This document shows, piece by piece, positions 1 to 10,149 of a stretch of 64,000 bases of DNA. The position numbers and the translations under genes are program-made. The stretch comes from an uncultured Collinsella sp. (lineage in GTDB: Bacteria; Actinomycetota; Coriobacteriia; Coriobacteriales; Coriobacteriaceae), in contig CAUFRY010000002.1 of NCBI GenBank assembly GCA_959028445.1, positions 51,898 to 115,897 on the forward strand, given 5' to 3'. The first letter of the stretch is position 1; every line of letters begins with the position of its first letter. The notes under the pieces are model-generated. The model made no database searches. It worked only from the letters and a program-made list of their open reading frames with translations, and was not told where the DNA came from.

Positions 1-1539
<1,539 letters not shown>

Positions 1540-2622
1540 TTATTTCTCCTCAATAAGCTTGTCGACCTCGGCCATAAGCGCGTCGACAATTTGGTCCTCA
1601 GCTACTTTACCAATGATCTGGCCATGCGAAAAGAGCAAGGCCTGACCACGTCCGCAAGCAACGCCCAGGTCGGCATCAGAAGCCTCGCCGGGGCCATTAA
1701 CGGCACACCCCATCACGGCGATCGAAAGCGGCGCGGAGTAGTTCTTAAGCCGCTCGGTGACCTCCTCGGCGATGGGAATGAGGTTAACCTGGCAGCGGGC
1801 GCACGTGGGGCACGAGACAATCTCGGGGCCACGGCGACGCAGGCCCAGCGACTGCAGAATACCCCAGGCAACCGGCGGCTCCTCGACCGGATCGGCTGTG
1901 AGCGACACACGCATGGTGTCGCCAATGCCTTCGGAAAGCAAGATACCCAAGCCTACAGAGCTCTTGATGGTGCCCTGGAGCTTGGTACCCGCCTCGGTTA
2001 CGCCCAGGTGAAGCGGAACGTGGGGAATCTCACGCGACAGGGCTCGATAGGTATCGAGCGTCGTTTGCACGCTATGGGCCTTGGCCGAAAGCACAATGTT
2101 CGTAAAGCCGCGGTCCTCAAAGTGCTTGACGAAGCGCTCGCTCGACATCACGAGCTTTTCGGGCTGCGTGAGGTCTTCGCGCTCGGCGATATCCTGCTCA
2201 AGCGAGCCCGCGTTCACGCCAATGCGAATCGCGCACCCAGCGGCGCCCGCGGCATCGATCACGGCATCGACCTTGGCCCAATCGCCAATGTTGCCGGGAT
2301 TGATGCGGAGCTTGGCGGCACCGGCCTCCACAGCGCCAATGGCCAGCTTGTGGTTAAAGTGAATATCGGCGACGATCGGCACCGGAGACTCGGCACAGAT
2401 GGTGCGGAAACCCTCAAGCGCGGCCTCGGTGGGCACGCTCACACGCACGATATCGCAGCCAGCCTGCGCCAACGTGCACACTTGCGCAAGCGTTGCCTGG
2501 GCGTCAGCGGTATCGGTGCAGGTCATGGATTGGACCACCACCGGCGCGCCGCCACCGATCTGCACACCGCCCACATGCACGGGGCACGTCAAATCGCGAG
2601 GCAAAGGATGGGATAAAGACAA
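1540..2622 (-). CDS. ispG: 4-hydroxy-3-methylbut-2-enyl diphosphate synthase
   Basis: Iron-sulfur enzyme of the MEP isoprenoid pathway; reduces the cyclic diphosphate MEcPP to HMBPP. The cluster ligands are visible as CPTC (C271, C274), the cysteine of MGCAVNGPGEA (C306) and its glutamate (E313). The open frame runs further upstream into rseP, but that part has no homology. A TTG at 2622, preceded by AGGGGAG eight bases upstream and lying just after the rseP stop, gives 360 residues, the normal family length. It sits two genes below dxr, so two MEP steps share a transcript with UppS and CdsA, which use downstream isoprenoid and lipid precursors. Confidence 0.95.
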   Translation of the reverse strand: MSLSHPLPRDLTCPVHVGGVQIGGGAPVVVQSMTCTDTADAQATLAQVCTLAQAGCDIVRVSVPTEAALEGFRTICAESPVPIVADIHFNHKLAIGAVEAGAAKLRINPGNIGDWAKVDAVIDAAGAAGCAIRIGVNAGSLEQDIAEREDLTQPEKLVMSSERFVKHFEDRGFTNIVLSAKAHSVQTTLDTYRALSREIPHVPLHLGVTEAGTKLQGTIKSSVGLGILLSEGIGDTMRVSLTADPVEEPPVAWGILQSLGLRRRGPEIVSCPTCARCQVNLIPIAEEVTERLKNYSAPLSIAVMGCAVNGPGEASDADLGVACGRGQALLFSHGQIIGKVAEDQIVDALMAEVDKLIEEK

Positions 2623-2635
2623 TCCAAACACTCCC

Positions 2636-3997
2636 CTACAGAATAAATCGAAGTATGTCGGAACGAAGCATATAGACAAACAGCAGCGCAAAGAGCGCGA
2701 TGCCCACATAGCTCACAATCGTCTGGACCTTGAGAGGTAGCTCGCGGCCCGCAATCTTTTGAATGATCTCGATGACCAGCTTGCCGCCATCGAGTGGTGG
2801 GATGGGCAGCAGGTTCATAAAGCCAAGCGAGAACGAAATGAGGGCGGCAAACGAAAGGAATGTGGCAGGACCGGCAGCAGCAGCCTGTGAGGACATAACG
2901 CTAATACCCACGATCGAAGAAGACTGATCGAGAATCTCCATCGTATGCTGCGGCTGGAGCAGGCGCATCACGCCCTCCGCGGTCTGCACAACATAGGAGA
3001 ATGACAGACGCGCCGAGGTGATGGGGTCCAAACGGACTACCTGCGTAGAGGCATACACACCTAGGCGCTCGTCCTCTTTGAGCGCAACCGTGGTCGAATG
3101 CTGCTTGCCGTCACGCTCGTACTCGATGGCGATATCGTCCTTACCGGCGGCCTTGCCGATGGCATCGTAAACGTTCATCCATGTGGAGCACGATACACCG
3201 TCAACCGAAAGGATCGCATCACCAGCCTCGATACCCGCCTTGGCGGCAATAGACCCCTCGTCAACCTGACCGATCACGTTGGTATCGATCGGCACGGTGA
3301 CGCCCGCAATGGAATAGATGCTCATAAGCAGCAAAAAACCCGTCAGGATATTGACGAGAATGCCCGCGAGCAGCATAAAGGCGCGCTTGAGAAAGCCCTG
3401 GCCAAGATAAGTGTGCGAGCGCTCTTGCGCCAAGAAATCAGCCTCGCCGCACGGCAGCTCCCACACATCGCCCTCGGCAGTCGCATGCTCTCGCTCGAAC
3501 CGGCGGCCGTCAAAGGTGGTGTAACCCGCCGCGTCTCGCGGCAGCGTCTGATACTTGGTGGGATAGTAGCTCGGCGAGGGTTTCTCCCCTTCCTCATACC
3601 AGGGAGCGATGGAGCCCCAGCCCAGCAACAGAGCACAAGCCTCGAGCACATCCTCCTCGGAAAGCTCGAGCTCGACAGCAAGGTCGGCCACGGTCACGCG
3701 ACCATGACGGTAGATAGCCGCGAGCACGCGATCGGCGCAGGAGACATCGGTCGGATCCATACCGCAGATGGCAGCGTAGCCACCCAGCAGCAGCGGGGTC
3801 ACGCCAAACTTGGTTCCAATGCGACGCGACGTGTAATGGATGTCAAAGCGGCACGGCAGGCCCAAAAAGAACTCGGTCACACGGACGCCGCAGGCACGCG
3901 CCGCCAAAAAGTGGCCGCCCTCGTGCAAAAACACGAGGACGGAAAGCATCAGCAGGCCCCAAAAGACCGATGAGAGAACGCTCAGAACAGTATCCAT
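2636..3997 (-). CDS. rseP: RseP-type site-2 membrane protease with inserted domain
   Basis: Intramembrane zinc metalloprotease of family M50 that in relatives cleaves anti-sigma factors and signal peptide remnants. Zinc motif HEGGH lies at residues 25-29 in the first membrane helix, a PDZ domain around residues 240-310 (VDEGSIAAKAGIEAGD), and the third zinc ligand in LLPIPPLDGG near residue 400. Unusually, about 110 residues (roughly 80-190) are inserted between the GGYAAICGMDP strand and the next membrane helix; they resemble a winged-helix unit (RVLAAIYRHGRVTVADLAVE). The start is unsure: TTG at 4012 lies on top of the AAGGA site, so the ATG at 3997 is preferred although its spacing is long. 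Confidence 0.9.
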   Translation of the reverse strand: MDTVLSVLSSVFWGLLMLSVLVFLHEGGHFLAARACGVRVTEFFLGLPCRFDIHYTSRRIGTKFGVTPLLLGGYAAICGMDPTDVSCADRVLAAIYRHGRVTVADLAVELELSEEDVLEACALLLGWGSIAPWYEEGEKPSPSYYPTKYQTLPRDAAGYTTFDGRRFEREHATAEGDVWELPCGEADFLAQERSHTYLGQGFLKRAFMLLAGILVNILTGFLLLMSIYSIAGVTVPIDTNVIGQVDEGSIAAKAGIEAGDAILSVDGVSCSTWMNVYDAIGKAAGKDDIAIEYERDGKQHSTTVALKEDERLGVYASTQVVRLDPITSARLSFSYVVQTAEGVMRLLQPQHTMEILDQSSSIVGISVMSSQAAAAGPATFLSFAALISFSLGFMNLLPIPPLDGGKLVIEIIQKIAGRELPLKVQTIVSYVGIALFALLFVYMLRSDILRFIL

Positions 3998-4022
3998 AAA
4001 ACGAAAAAGCAATCCTTATGGG

Positions 4023-5210
4023 TTAGGAACGGGTTGCGGCGAGTACCTGCGCAGCCTTTTCACGCGCCCACGCATCGATGTCGCGAAGCTGCTCAAACGA
4101 ATCGACCGCCTGCATATCGTGGGCATCCATGCAGGATTCCACAATGCGATCGATATCGGTAAAGCTGCAGCCATCGTGCAGGAAGGCATCGACGGCGACC
4201 TCGTTGGCGGCATTGAGCACGCACGGCATGGTGCCACCCGTCTTGCCGGCACGCTCGGCCAGTGCCAGACAGCGGAAGGTATCCATGTCGGCAGCATCAA
4301 ACGTGAGCTGCCCCAGCTCGCGGAAATCGATACGAGGCGCCGGGGTATCCCAACGCTCGGGATACGAGAACGCGAACTGGATGGGAATACGCATGTCGGA
4401 AGCACCGAGATGCGCCATCACGGAGCCGTCGGCAAACTCGACCATAGAGTGAATCTTGGACTGACGCTGCACGACCACGTTAATGAAATCGAGGTCGCAG
4501 TTAAACAGATGCATGGCCTCAATGCGCTCCAGGCCCTTGTTCATGAGGGTGGCGGAGTCGATGGTGATCTTGGCGCCCATGGCCCACGTGGGATGTGCGA
4601 GGGCATCGGCACGCGTCACGCGATTGAGCTCGTCGCGGGTGCGGCCAAAGAACGGACCGCCCGAGCAGGTGAGCCAAATACAATGAGCCTCGCGTGGGTT
4701 CTCCCCCAGATAGCACTGGTAGATGGCGGAGTGCTCAGAGTCGACTGGAATAAGCTGGCCCGGTTGCGCCAACGGCATAAGCAAGTCGCCGCCGACGACG
4801 AGGGACTCCTTGTTGGCAAGGGCAAGACGCTTATTCGAGGTCAAGGCCGCATGGCTCGCCTCGAGACCGGCGGCGCCCACAATAGCGACGAGCACGCAGT
4901 CGACATCGTCGCGACACGCGAGCTCGCAAACCGCCTGCGCGCCAACGCCGAGCTTCGTTCCCTCGGGCAACTCCTGCAGCACGGCGTCATCGCCATGAGC
5001 GACATCGGCCACGGCAACCACCGGAACCGAGAACTCGCGGGCAGCGGCAACGAGCTCAGAGGTACTGGAGTTAACGGACAGCGCCGTCACCTGCAGGCGA
5101 TCGGCATGCTGGCGGCACACATCGAGCGCCTGGGTGCCGATAGAGCCCGTACAACCCAGGATGGCAACACGGAGACGTCCATCGGGGCCATACGTCGTCT
5201 GGAAGGACAT
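4023..5210 (-). CDS. dxr: 1-deoxy-D-xylulose 5-phosphate reductoisomerase
   Basis: Converts DXP to MEP with NADPH, the first committed step of the non-mevalonate isoprenoid pathway. The NADPH site is visible as GCTGSIGTQ near residues 19-27, and the metal/substrate region as VDSEHSAIYQ followed by LTCSGGPF. At 395 residues it has family length. The ATG overlaps the cdsA stop by one base (TAATG), which implies translational coupling. It sits between cdsA and rseP as in Firmicutes, and together with ispG shows that this organism makes isoprenoids by the MEP route. Confidence 0.97.
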   Translation of the reverse strand: MSFQTTYGPDGRLRVAILGCTGSIGTQALDVCRQHADRLQVTALSVNSSTSELVAAAREFSVPVVAVADVAHGDDAVLQELPEGTKLGVGAQAVCELACRDDVDCVLVAIVGAAGLEASHAALTSNKRLALANKESLVVGGDLLMPLAQPGQLIPVDSEHSAIYQCYLGENPREAHCIWLTCSGGPFFGRTRDELNRVTRADALAHPTWAMGAKITIDSATLMNKGLERIEAMHLFNCDLDFINVVVQRQSKIHSMVEFADGSVMAHLGASDMRIPIQFAFSYPERWDTPAPRIDFRELGQLTFDAADMDTFRCLALAERAGKTGGTMPCVLNAANEVAVDAFLHDGCSFTDIDRIVESCMDAHDMQAVDSFEQLRDIDAWAREKAAQVLAATRS

Positions 5211-6109
5211 TACAGCACGCCTCCGATCATCAAAAGCAGCTGCGCGGTAATGCAGCCAAAGATAAGCGAATCGCTACGATCGAGCATGCCGCCATGGCCC
5301 GGGATAAGGTTGCCGGAATCCTTGACGCCCACACCGCGCTTGATGCGCGACTCGATGAGGTCGCCGATAACGCCCAGGACGGACACGACCACGCCGCACA
5401 GCAGCGCATAGGGCAGGCTGAGCTTGTAGAAGTGCGTCGCCCACAGGATGAGCCAAATCAAAACCGAGCCAAGAATGCCGCCAACAAACCCCTCCCAGCT
5501 CTTTTTGGGAGAGATCTTGGGGACCATCTTGTGTTTACCGATACGGCTGCCCACGATGTAGGCAAACGAATCGGAGACCCAAAGGGACGCACAAACGCCC
5601 ACCGAAAGCAGGGCGCCGGCAAAACCGGGCACGGCATCGCGCAGCAGCACGATAGCCGACAGCATAAAGCCAGTGTAGATGGGACCCATGAGCGTCACGG
5701 CCACATCAGAGATGCGGGTACGCGGCGACCAGACATACCAAATGCCCACAGCGAGCATCAGGGCAAAAAGCAGGGCATTCAGCAACATCGAATCGCCCAA
5801 CGCCGACAGCGGAAAGAGTACGGCGGCAGCGATACCCATGCGCTCGTTAGCCATCTTGCCATCGAGCCTCGTCATACGGAAAAACTCATAGCAGCACAGA
5901 CCGCTCATGACGGAAACAAAGATGGCCGTGGGCACGATACCCAAAACCAGGCACAGGATAAAGACAACGGCGTAGACGATACCGGCGGCGGCACGGGTAA
6001 TAAAGCCCGCCAGCCAAGAACCGGTGCCGCTCTTCACTGCAGGCGTTCCCGCAGTGGCAGCTTTGCGCGCAGGCGTCTTGGGAGCAGATGCCTTGGGACG
6101 ATCGGACAC
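5210..6109 (-). CDS. cdsA: Phosphatidate cytidylyltransferase (CDP-diacylglycerol synthase)
   Basis: Integral membrane enzyme that makes CDP-diacylglycerol from phosphatidate and CTP, the entry point of phospholipid synthesis. About eight hydrophobic helices follow a basic, Ala/Pro-rich cytoplasmic N-terminal tail of some 30 residues. The C-terminal family signature is intact (ESRIKRGVGVKDSGNLIPGH then GGMLDRSDS). The start is GTG at 6109 behind GAGGAGG, two bases after the uppS stop. 299 residues, slightly longer than usual because of the tail. Confidence 0.96.
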   Translation of the reverse strand: MSDRPKASAPKTPARKAATAGTPAVKSGTGSWLAGFITRAAAGIVYAVVFILCLVLGIVPTAIFVSVMSGLCCYEFFRMTRLDGKMANERMGIAAAVLFPLSALGDSMLLNALLFALMLAVGIWYVWSPRTRISDVAVTLMGPIYTGFMLSAIVLLRDAVPGFAGALLSVGVCASLWVSDSFAYIVGSRIGKHKMVPKISPKKSWEGFVGGILGSVLIWLILWATHFYKLSLPYALLCGVVVSVLGVIGDLIESRIKRGVGVKDSGNLIPGHGGMLDRSDSLIFGCITAQLLLMIGGVL

Positions 6110-6111
6110 GA

Positions 6112-6906
6112 TTAAGCCTCCTCGGTCTTGCTCAGTCCACCAAACCTACGGTCACGGCCCTGATAGGCCAAAATGGCGTCGACAAGGCCCCAACGATCAA
6201 AGTCGGGCCAATAGGTATCGGTGACGTAGAATTCGGAATAAGCCACCTGCCACAGCAGATAGTTCGAAAGGCGCAGCTCACCAGAAGTGCGAATCACAAG
6301 CTCAGGATCGGGAAGGCCGGCGGTATAGAGGTGGGAAGCCACCATGTCGTCATCAATTGCGCCAGGATCGATCTTACCGGCGGCAGCGTCGAGTGCGATC
6401 TGACGGACAGCGCGGGTAATCTCGGCACGCGCGCCGTAGTTGACGGCAAGCGCCAGCGTCATGCCGGTGTGATTGGCGCACTCGGCAAGACCGCGTTCAA
6501 AAACGTCGCGGGTCTTCTTGGGCAGCGCGGAAATGTCACCCAAAAAGACAACGCGCACGTTTTCGCGCTTCAGAAGCGGCAGCTCGTCGATGAACGTCTT
6601 GGCAAACAGATGCATCAAGACGTTGACCTCATGCTGCGGACGGTTCCAGTTTTCGGTAGAAAACGCATAGGCCGAAAGCACGTCGACGCCCAGACGCACG
6701 CAGGCGGTAATAATCTCGCGAAGGGAGACGATACCCGCCTTGTGGCCCTCGGTGCGCGCAAGACCGCGCGACGTGGCCCAACGACCGTTGCCGTCCATGA
6801 TGCACGAGATATGGTGCGGAATGTTATTGAGGTCAAGGTCGGAAAAACCGACGCCCGCAGGGGCGTCGGCAAAGTACTCGACCAGTTTATGCTCGTCGTA
6901 TTGCAC
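6112..6906 (-). CDS. uppS: Isoprenyl transferase (undecaprenyl diphosphate synthase)
   Basis: Cis-prenyltransferase that extends farnesyl diphosphate with isopentenyl diphosphate to the C55 lipid carrier for peptidoglycan and surface polysaccharides. Conserved motifs are visible: IMDGNGRWA with the catalytic aspartate, GHKAG, AFSTENW, and RTSGELRLSN near the end. The start is GTG at 6906, one base after the frr stop, with GGAG in the end of frr as ribosome site. 264 residues is normal. It is followed directly by cdsA, so lipid carrier and phospholipid synthesis are co-expressed. Confidence 0.96.
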   Translation of the reverse strand: MQYDEHKLVEYFADAPAGVGFSDLDLNNIPHHISCIMDGNGRWATSRGLARTEGHKAGIVSLREIITACVRLGVDVLSAYAFSTENWNRPQHEVNVLMHLFAKTFIDELPLLKRENVRVVFLGDISALPKKTRDVFERGLAECANHTGMTLALAVNYGARAEITRAVRQIALDAAAGKIDPGAIDDDMVASHLYTAGLPDPELVIRTSGELRLSNYLLWQVAYSEFYVTDTYWPDFDRWGLVDAILAYQGRDRRFGGLSKTEEA

Positions 6907-6907
6907 C

Positions 6908-7444
6908 TTAGATCTCCATGACCTCGGCTTCTTTTTCCTTCAGAAGCTCCTCGACCTTGGCGACATACTCATCAGTGTGCTTCTGGACCTTGGCCTGCTC
7001 GCGACGGACATCGTCCTCGGTGAGCTCCTCATCGCGCTCGAGCTTGTTGTTGAAGTCGCGACGGATGTTACGGATAGACACCTTGGCCTGCTCGGCGTAC
7101 TCGCGGCACTCCTTGACGAGCTCGCGACGGCGCTCCTCAGTGGGAGCCGGGAACGGAAGACGAACGACGGTGCCATCGGAGTTGGGGGTAATACCCAGAT
7201 CGGAAGCGCCGATGGCCTTGACGATAGCATTGATGAGTGCCTTGTCCCACGGCTCGATGAGCAGCATGTGGGCCTCGGGGGTCTTGACGGCGGCAACCTG
7301 CGTGACCGGCGTGGGAACACCGTAATAATCGACGGTGATGTCGGACAGAATGTTGGCATTGGCGCGGCCGGTACGGACCTTGGAGAAGTTATGCTTGAGG
7401 GACTCGAGCGACTTGTCCATATGGGCGGTGATGTTCTCTGCCAT
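6908..7444 (-). CDS. frr: Ribosome recycling factor
   Basis: Splits post-termination ribosomes together with EF-G. The conserved elements KVRTGRANA near residue 25 and the C-terminal long helices (REYAEQAKVSIRNIRRD) are present; the N-terminus (MAENITAHMDKSLESL) fits the family. 178 residues, a little shorter than the usual 185. ATG is preceded by GGAGGATTAAGC, two bases after the pyrH stop. Order pyrH-frr-uppS-cdsA is the classic bacterial arrangement. Confidence 0.97.
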   Translation of the reverse strand: MAENITAHMDKSLESLKHNFSKVRTGRANANILSDITVDYYGVPTPVTQVAAVKTPEAHMLLIEPWDKALINAIVKAIGASDLGITPNSDGTVVRLPFPAPTEERRRELVKECREYAEQAKVSIRNIRRDFNNKLERDEELTEDDVRREQAKVQKHTDEYVAKVEELLKEKEAEVMEI

Positions 7445-7446
7445 GC

Positions 7447-8169
7447 TTAATCCTCCTGATAGACGAGCGTGCCGACGGGCTCACCCGAAAGCGCGCGCTT
7501 GACGGTGTCCTCGCCATCGATGTTGAGGACCAAAATCGGCATACGGTTATCCTGGCACAGTGCCGTAGCCGTGGAATCCATAACCTGCAGACCGCGGACG
7601 AGCACCTCGTGATAGGTAATCTTGTCAAAACGGACGGCATCGGCGCACTTGACGGGATCCTTGTCGTAGATGCCGTCAACCTTGGTGGCTTTAATCAGAA
7701 TCTCGGCGCCGATCTCGCACGCACGAAGAGCCGCGGCGGTGTCGGTCGTAAAGTACGGATTGCCCGAACCGGCGGCAAAAATAACGACGTTGCCCTTGGA
7801 AAGGTGGTTGATGGCGCGACGGCGAATATAGGGCTCGCAGATCTCGTTCATCTGGATAGCGCTCATCACGCGGCAGGGAACATCGTTATGCTCGAAGGCA
7901 TCCTGCAGGGCGAGCGCGTTCATAACGGTTGCCAGCATGCCCATGTAGTCGGCCTGAGCACGCTCCATGCCACCGGCAGCGCCGGCCATGCCGCGGAAAA
8001 TATTGCCGCCGCCGACAACGACGCCGACCTCATGGCCAACGGCGAGCAGCTCCTTGACCTGCTTGGCAAGATGGTCGGTAACCTTGGGGTCGATGCCATA
8101 TTGGCCGTCGCCCATCAGTGCTTCGCCGGAAAGCTTAAGAAGCACGCGTTTATATCGGATGTCGGACAA
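7447..8169 (-). CDS. pyrH: UMP kinase
   Basis: Phosphorylates UMP to UDP; a hexameric amino acid kinase fold enzyme usually controlled by GTP and UTP. Visible motifs are KLSGEAL, VVVGGGNIFRG and the ATP-binding stretch IKATKVDGIYDKDP. The frame has no ATG at the N-terminus: TTG at 8169 is the start, supported by a perfect AGGAGG six bases upstream. 240 residues is normal. It follows the tsf terminator, so expression needs read-through or a promoter in the short gap, which also holds a small GGCTCT/AGAGCC hairpin. Confidence 0.96.
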   Translation of the reverse strand: MSDIRYKRVLLKLSGEALMGDGQYGIDPKVTDHLAKQVKELLAVGHEVGVVVGGGNIFRGMAGAAGGMERAQADYMGMLATVMNALALQDAFEHNDVPCRVMSAIQMNEICEPYIRRRAINHLSKGNVVIFAAGSGNPYFTTDTAAALRACEIGAEILIKATKVDGIYDKDPVKCADAVRFDKITYHEVLVRGLQVMDSTATALCQDNRMPILVLNIDGEDTVKRALSGEPVGTLVYQED

Positions 8170-8209
8170 AGCGATCCTCCTTTAATTAGACTTTCAATAT
8201 GATATCAAA

Positions 8210-8225
8210 GGCTCTGATAAGAGCC
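8210..8225 (-). other. Small hairpin in the tsf-pyrH gap
   Basis: Perfect 6-bp inverted repeat GGCTCT-loop-AGAGCC just downstream of the tsf terminator and about 40 bases before the pyrH ribosome site. It is too short, and its T tract too weak, to be called a terminator. A role in pyrH leader structure is possible but unproven. Confidence 0.35.
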
Positions 8226-8227
8226 AT

Positions 8228-8263
8228 GAAAAAGCAGGCTGTGAGTAAAACCCACAGCCTGCT
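8228..8263 (-). terminator. Intrinsic terminator after tsf
   Basis: Perfect 11-bp stem AGCAGGCTGTG/CACAGCCTGCT with a 9-base loop, followed on the minus strand by five T. It lies 24 bases beyond the tsf stop, so the rpsB-tsf transcript probably ends here, at least in part. Confidence 0.85.
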
Positions 8264-8286
8264 CATTACCAGCTACAAGAGCTTAT

Positions 8287-9156
8287 TTACTCGCCACGGA
8301 CCAGACGGTCAAAGGCAACGACGGTAATGGTGTCGCCGAGCTCCTTGGAGACCTGCTCAGCGTACTTCTTGATAGTGAGGGAACTGTCCTTGATGAACTC
8401 CTGCTCGGTGAGCACGGACTGCTTGTAGAACTTCTCCAGACGGCCGACAGCCATCTTCTCCTGGATAGCCTCGGGCTTGCCGGACTCGGCAGCCTGGGCC
8501 ATGTAGATCTGCTTCTCGTGCTCGACGGTCTCGGCAGGAACCTGATCGCGGGTAGCGCAGATCGGGGCGACGGCAGCAACCTGAAGGGCAACGTCGTGAG
8601 CGAAGGTCTTGAAGGACTCAGCCTGAGCGGTCTCGGCCTTCTCGAAGGCGAACTCGACGAGAACGCCGATCTTACCACCCATGTGGATGTAAGAAGCGAG
8701 CGCGCCGTTCTCGGCCTTGCGGGCAGCGAAGCGGGAGATCTTCATGTTCTCGCCCATGATGTGAATCATCTCGGTGAGCTCGGAGGAAACGGTCTCCTCG
8801 CCCATCGGCTTCTCGAGCAGAGCGTCGACGTCAGCAGGCTCGGTGGTAGCGACAACCTCAGCGACCTTGGAAGCAAAGCCAGTGAACTTGGCGTTGGAGC
8901 CAACGAAGTCGGTCTCGCAGGAGAGCTCGAGCAGAGCGCCGGTCTTGCCATCCTCGGAGACGAACGCGGCGACAGCGCCCTCGTTGGTCTCACGGCCAGC
9001 CTTCTTGGCAGCCTTGGCAAGGCCGTTCTTACGCAGAACGTCGACAGCGGCGTCCATGTCGCCGTCAGCCTCGACGAGAGCCTTCTTGCACTCCATCATC
9101 GGGGAGTCGGTCATCTCGCGGAGCTGCTTGACCATAGCGGCGGTAATCTGGGCCAT
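8287..9156 (-). CDS. tsf: Translation elongation factor Ts
   Basis: Nucleotide exchange factor for EF-Tu. The N-terminal UBA-like domain (VKQLREMTDSPMMECKKAL) and the TDFV motif (ELSCETDFVG) that contacts EF-Tu are present, followed by the two dimerisation subdomains. The ATG at 9156 has AAAGGAA six bases upstream; an in-frame TTG fifteen bases earlier overlaps this ribosome site and is rejected. 289 residues. Downstream partner of rpsB in a two-gene transcript closed by a strong terminator. Confidence 0.97.
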   Translation of the reverse strand: MAQITAAMVKQLREMTDSPMMECKKALVEADGDMDAAVDVLRKNGLAKAAKKAGRETNEGAVAAFVSEDGKTGALLELSCETDFVGSNAKFTGFASKVAEVVATTEPADVDALLEKPMGEETVSSELTEMIHIMGENMKISRFAARKAENGALASYIHMGGKIGVLVEFAFEKAETAQAESFKTFAHDVALQVAAVAPICATRDQVPAETVEHEKQIYMAQAAESGKPEAIQEKMAVGRLEKFYKQSVLTEQEFIKDSSLTIKKYAEQVSKELGDTITVVAFDRLVRGE

Positions 9157-9201
9157 TGTGGTTCCTTTCAAAGAGATGAAAAAGAATTAACTAAGACTGA
9201 T

Positions 9202-9930
9202 TTACTCGGCCTTGGGCTCAGCGGCCATCTCGGCCTCGGAGACCTGCTCCTTGCCGGAGCCAGCGAGGCAGGCGTCAGCCATGAGCTCGCACATAAGGGT
9301 GACAGCGGAGATAGCGTCATCGTTGCAGGGGATGCCGTACTCGACCTCGTCGGGATCGGAGTTGGTGTCGATCAGAGCGACGACGGGGATGTTCAGGCGC
9401 TGAGCCTCCTTGATGGCGTTCTCCTCGCGCTTGGTGTCGATGACGAAGAGAGCCTGGGGCAGACCCTTCATGTCGCGGGCGCCGCCGAGGTTGGTCTGGA
9501 GCTTGGTGAGCTCCTTGCCGAGCACAGCCTGCTCCTTCTTGGGCAGAACAGCCATGCGGCCGTCCTCGACCATGGCCTCGAGCTCCTCCATGCGGTTGAT
9601 GCGGGAGCGGATGGTGACGAAGTTGGTCAGCATACCGCCGAGCCAACGCTGGTTGATGTAAGGCATGTTGGCGCGCTCAGCAGCGTTCTTGACGGCCTCC
9701 TGAGCCTGCTTCTTGGTGCCGACGAACAGCACGTTGCCACCCTTGGCAACGTTCTTGACGAAGGTGTAGGCCTGGTCGGCGTCGAGGATGGTCTGCTTGA
9801 GGTCAAGGATATAGATGCCGTTGCGCTCACCGAAGATGAACGGCTTCATCTTGGGGTTCCAGCGACGGGTCTGGTGACCGAAGTGGCAGCCGGCCTCGAG
9901 CAGGGTGCGGATATTAATCTTGGTAGCCAT
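9202..9930 (-). CDS. rpsB: 30S ribosomal protein S2
   Basis: Small-subunit protein S2, bound late near the 16S rRNA head. Family motifs LLEAGCHFGHQTRRWNPKM, the YILDLKQT stretch and NQRWLGGMLTNF are intact. 242 residues. The ATG at 9930 follows AGGAGGTTTAAC. A candidate promoter lies about 145 bases upstream, so the leader is long, as is often the case where S2 represses its own mRNA. That control is inferred, not shown. Confidence 0.97.
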   Translation of the reverse strand: MATKINIRTLLEAGCHFGHQTRRWNPKMKPFIFGERNGIYILDLKQTILDADQAYTFVKNVAKGGNVLFVGTKKQAQEAVKNAAERANMPYINQRWLGGMLTNFVTIRSRINRMEELEAMVEDGRMAVLPKKEQAVLGKELTKLQTNLGGARDMKGLPQALFVIDTKREENAIKEAQRLNIPVVALIDTNSDPDEVEYGIPCNDDAISAVTLMCELMADACLAGSGKEQVSEAEMAAEPKAE

Positions 9931-10071
9931 GTTAAACCTCCTGTGGTTTGCCTCCGCGCGGGGTCATCCTCCAAAACCAACCCGGACATGTGCTACCAAA
10001 GCCCGGGCACCACGGTATGAAGTAGCCGCGCGTGCGTGATAAAAACATGTTGCCGTGAAGCAACCCGATGA

Positions 10072-10100
10072 ATGATAGCAGGAATGCTTCTTCCTGCCAA
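10072..10100 (-). promoter_or_regulatory. Candidate promoter of rpsB-tsf
   Basis: Minus-strand -35 TTGGCA (10095-10100), 17-base spacer and -10 TATCAT (10072-10077). Predicted start near 10065, giving a leader of about 135 bases before rpsB. A small GTTGC/GCAAC hairpin (10049-10064) lies at the very 5' end of that leader. Confidence 0.7.
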
Positions 10101-10149
10101 CCCGCAATCAAAACCACACACCTCGGTGCGGCGCGGGACGTCCCAGCCA

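Noticed and set aside
10049..10064. Terminator in the rpsB leader (GTTGC/GCAAC then TTTTT)
   Set aside because: The stem has only five base pairs and would lie at the extreme 5' end of the transcript, so it cannot act as an efficient terminator.
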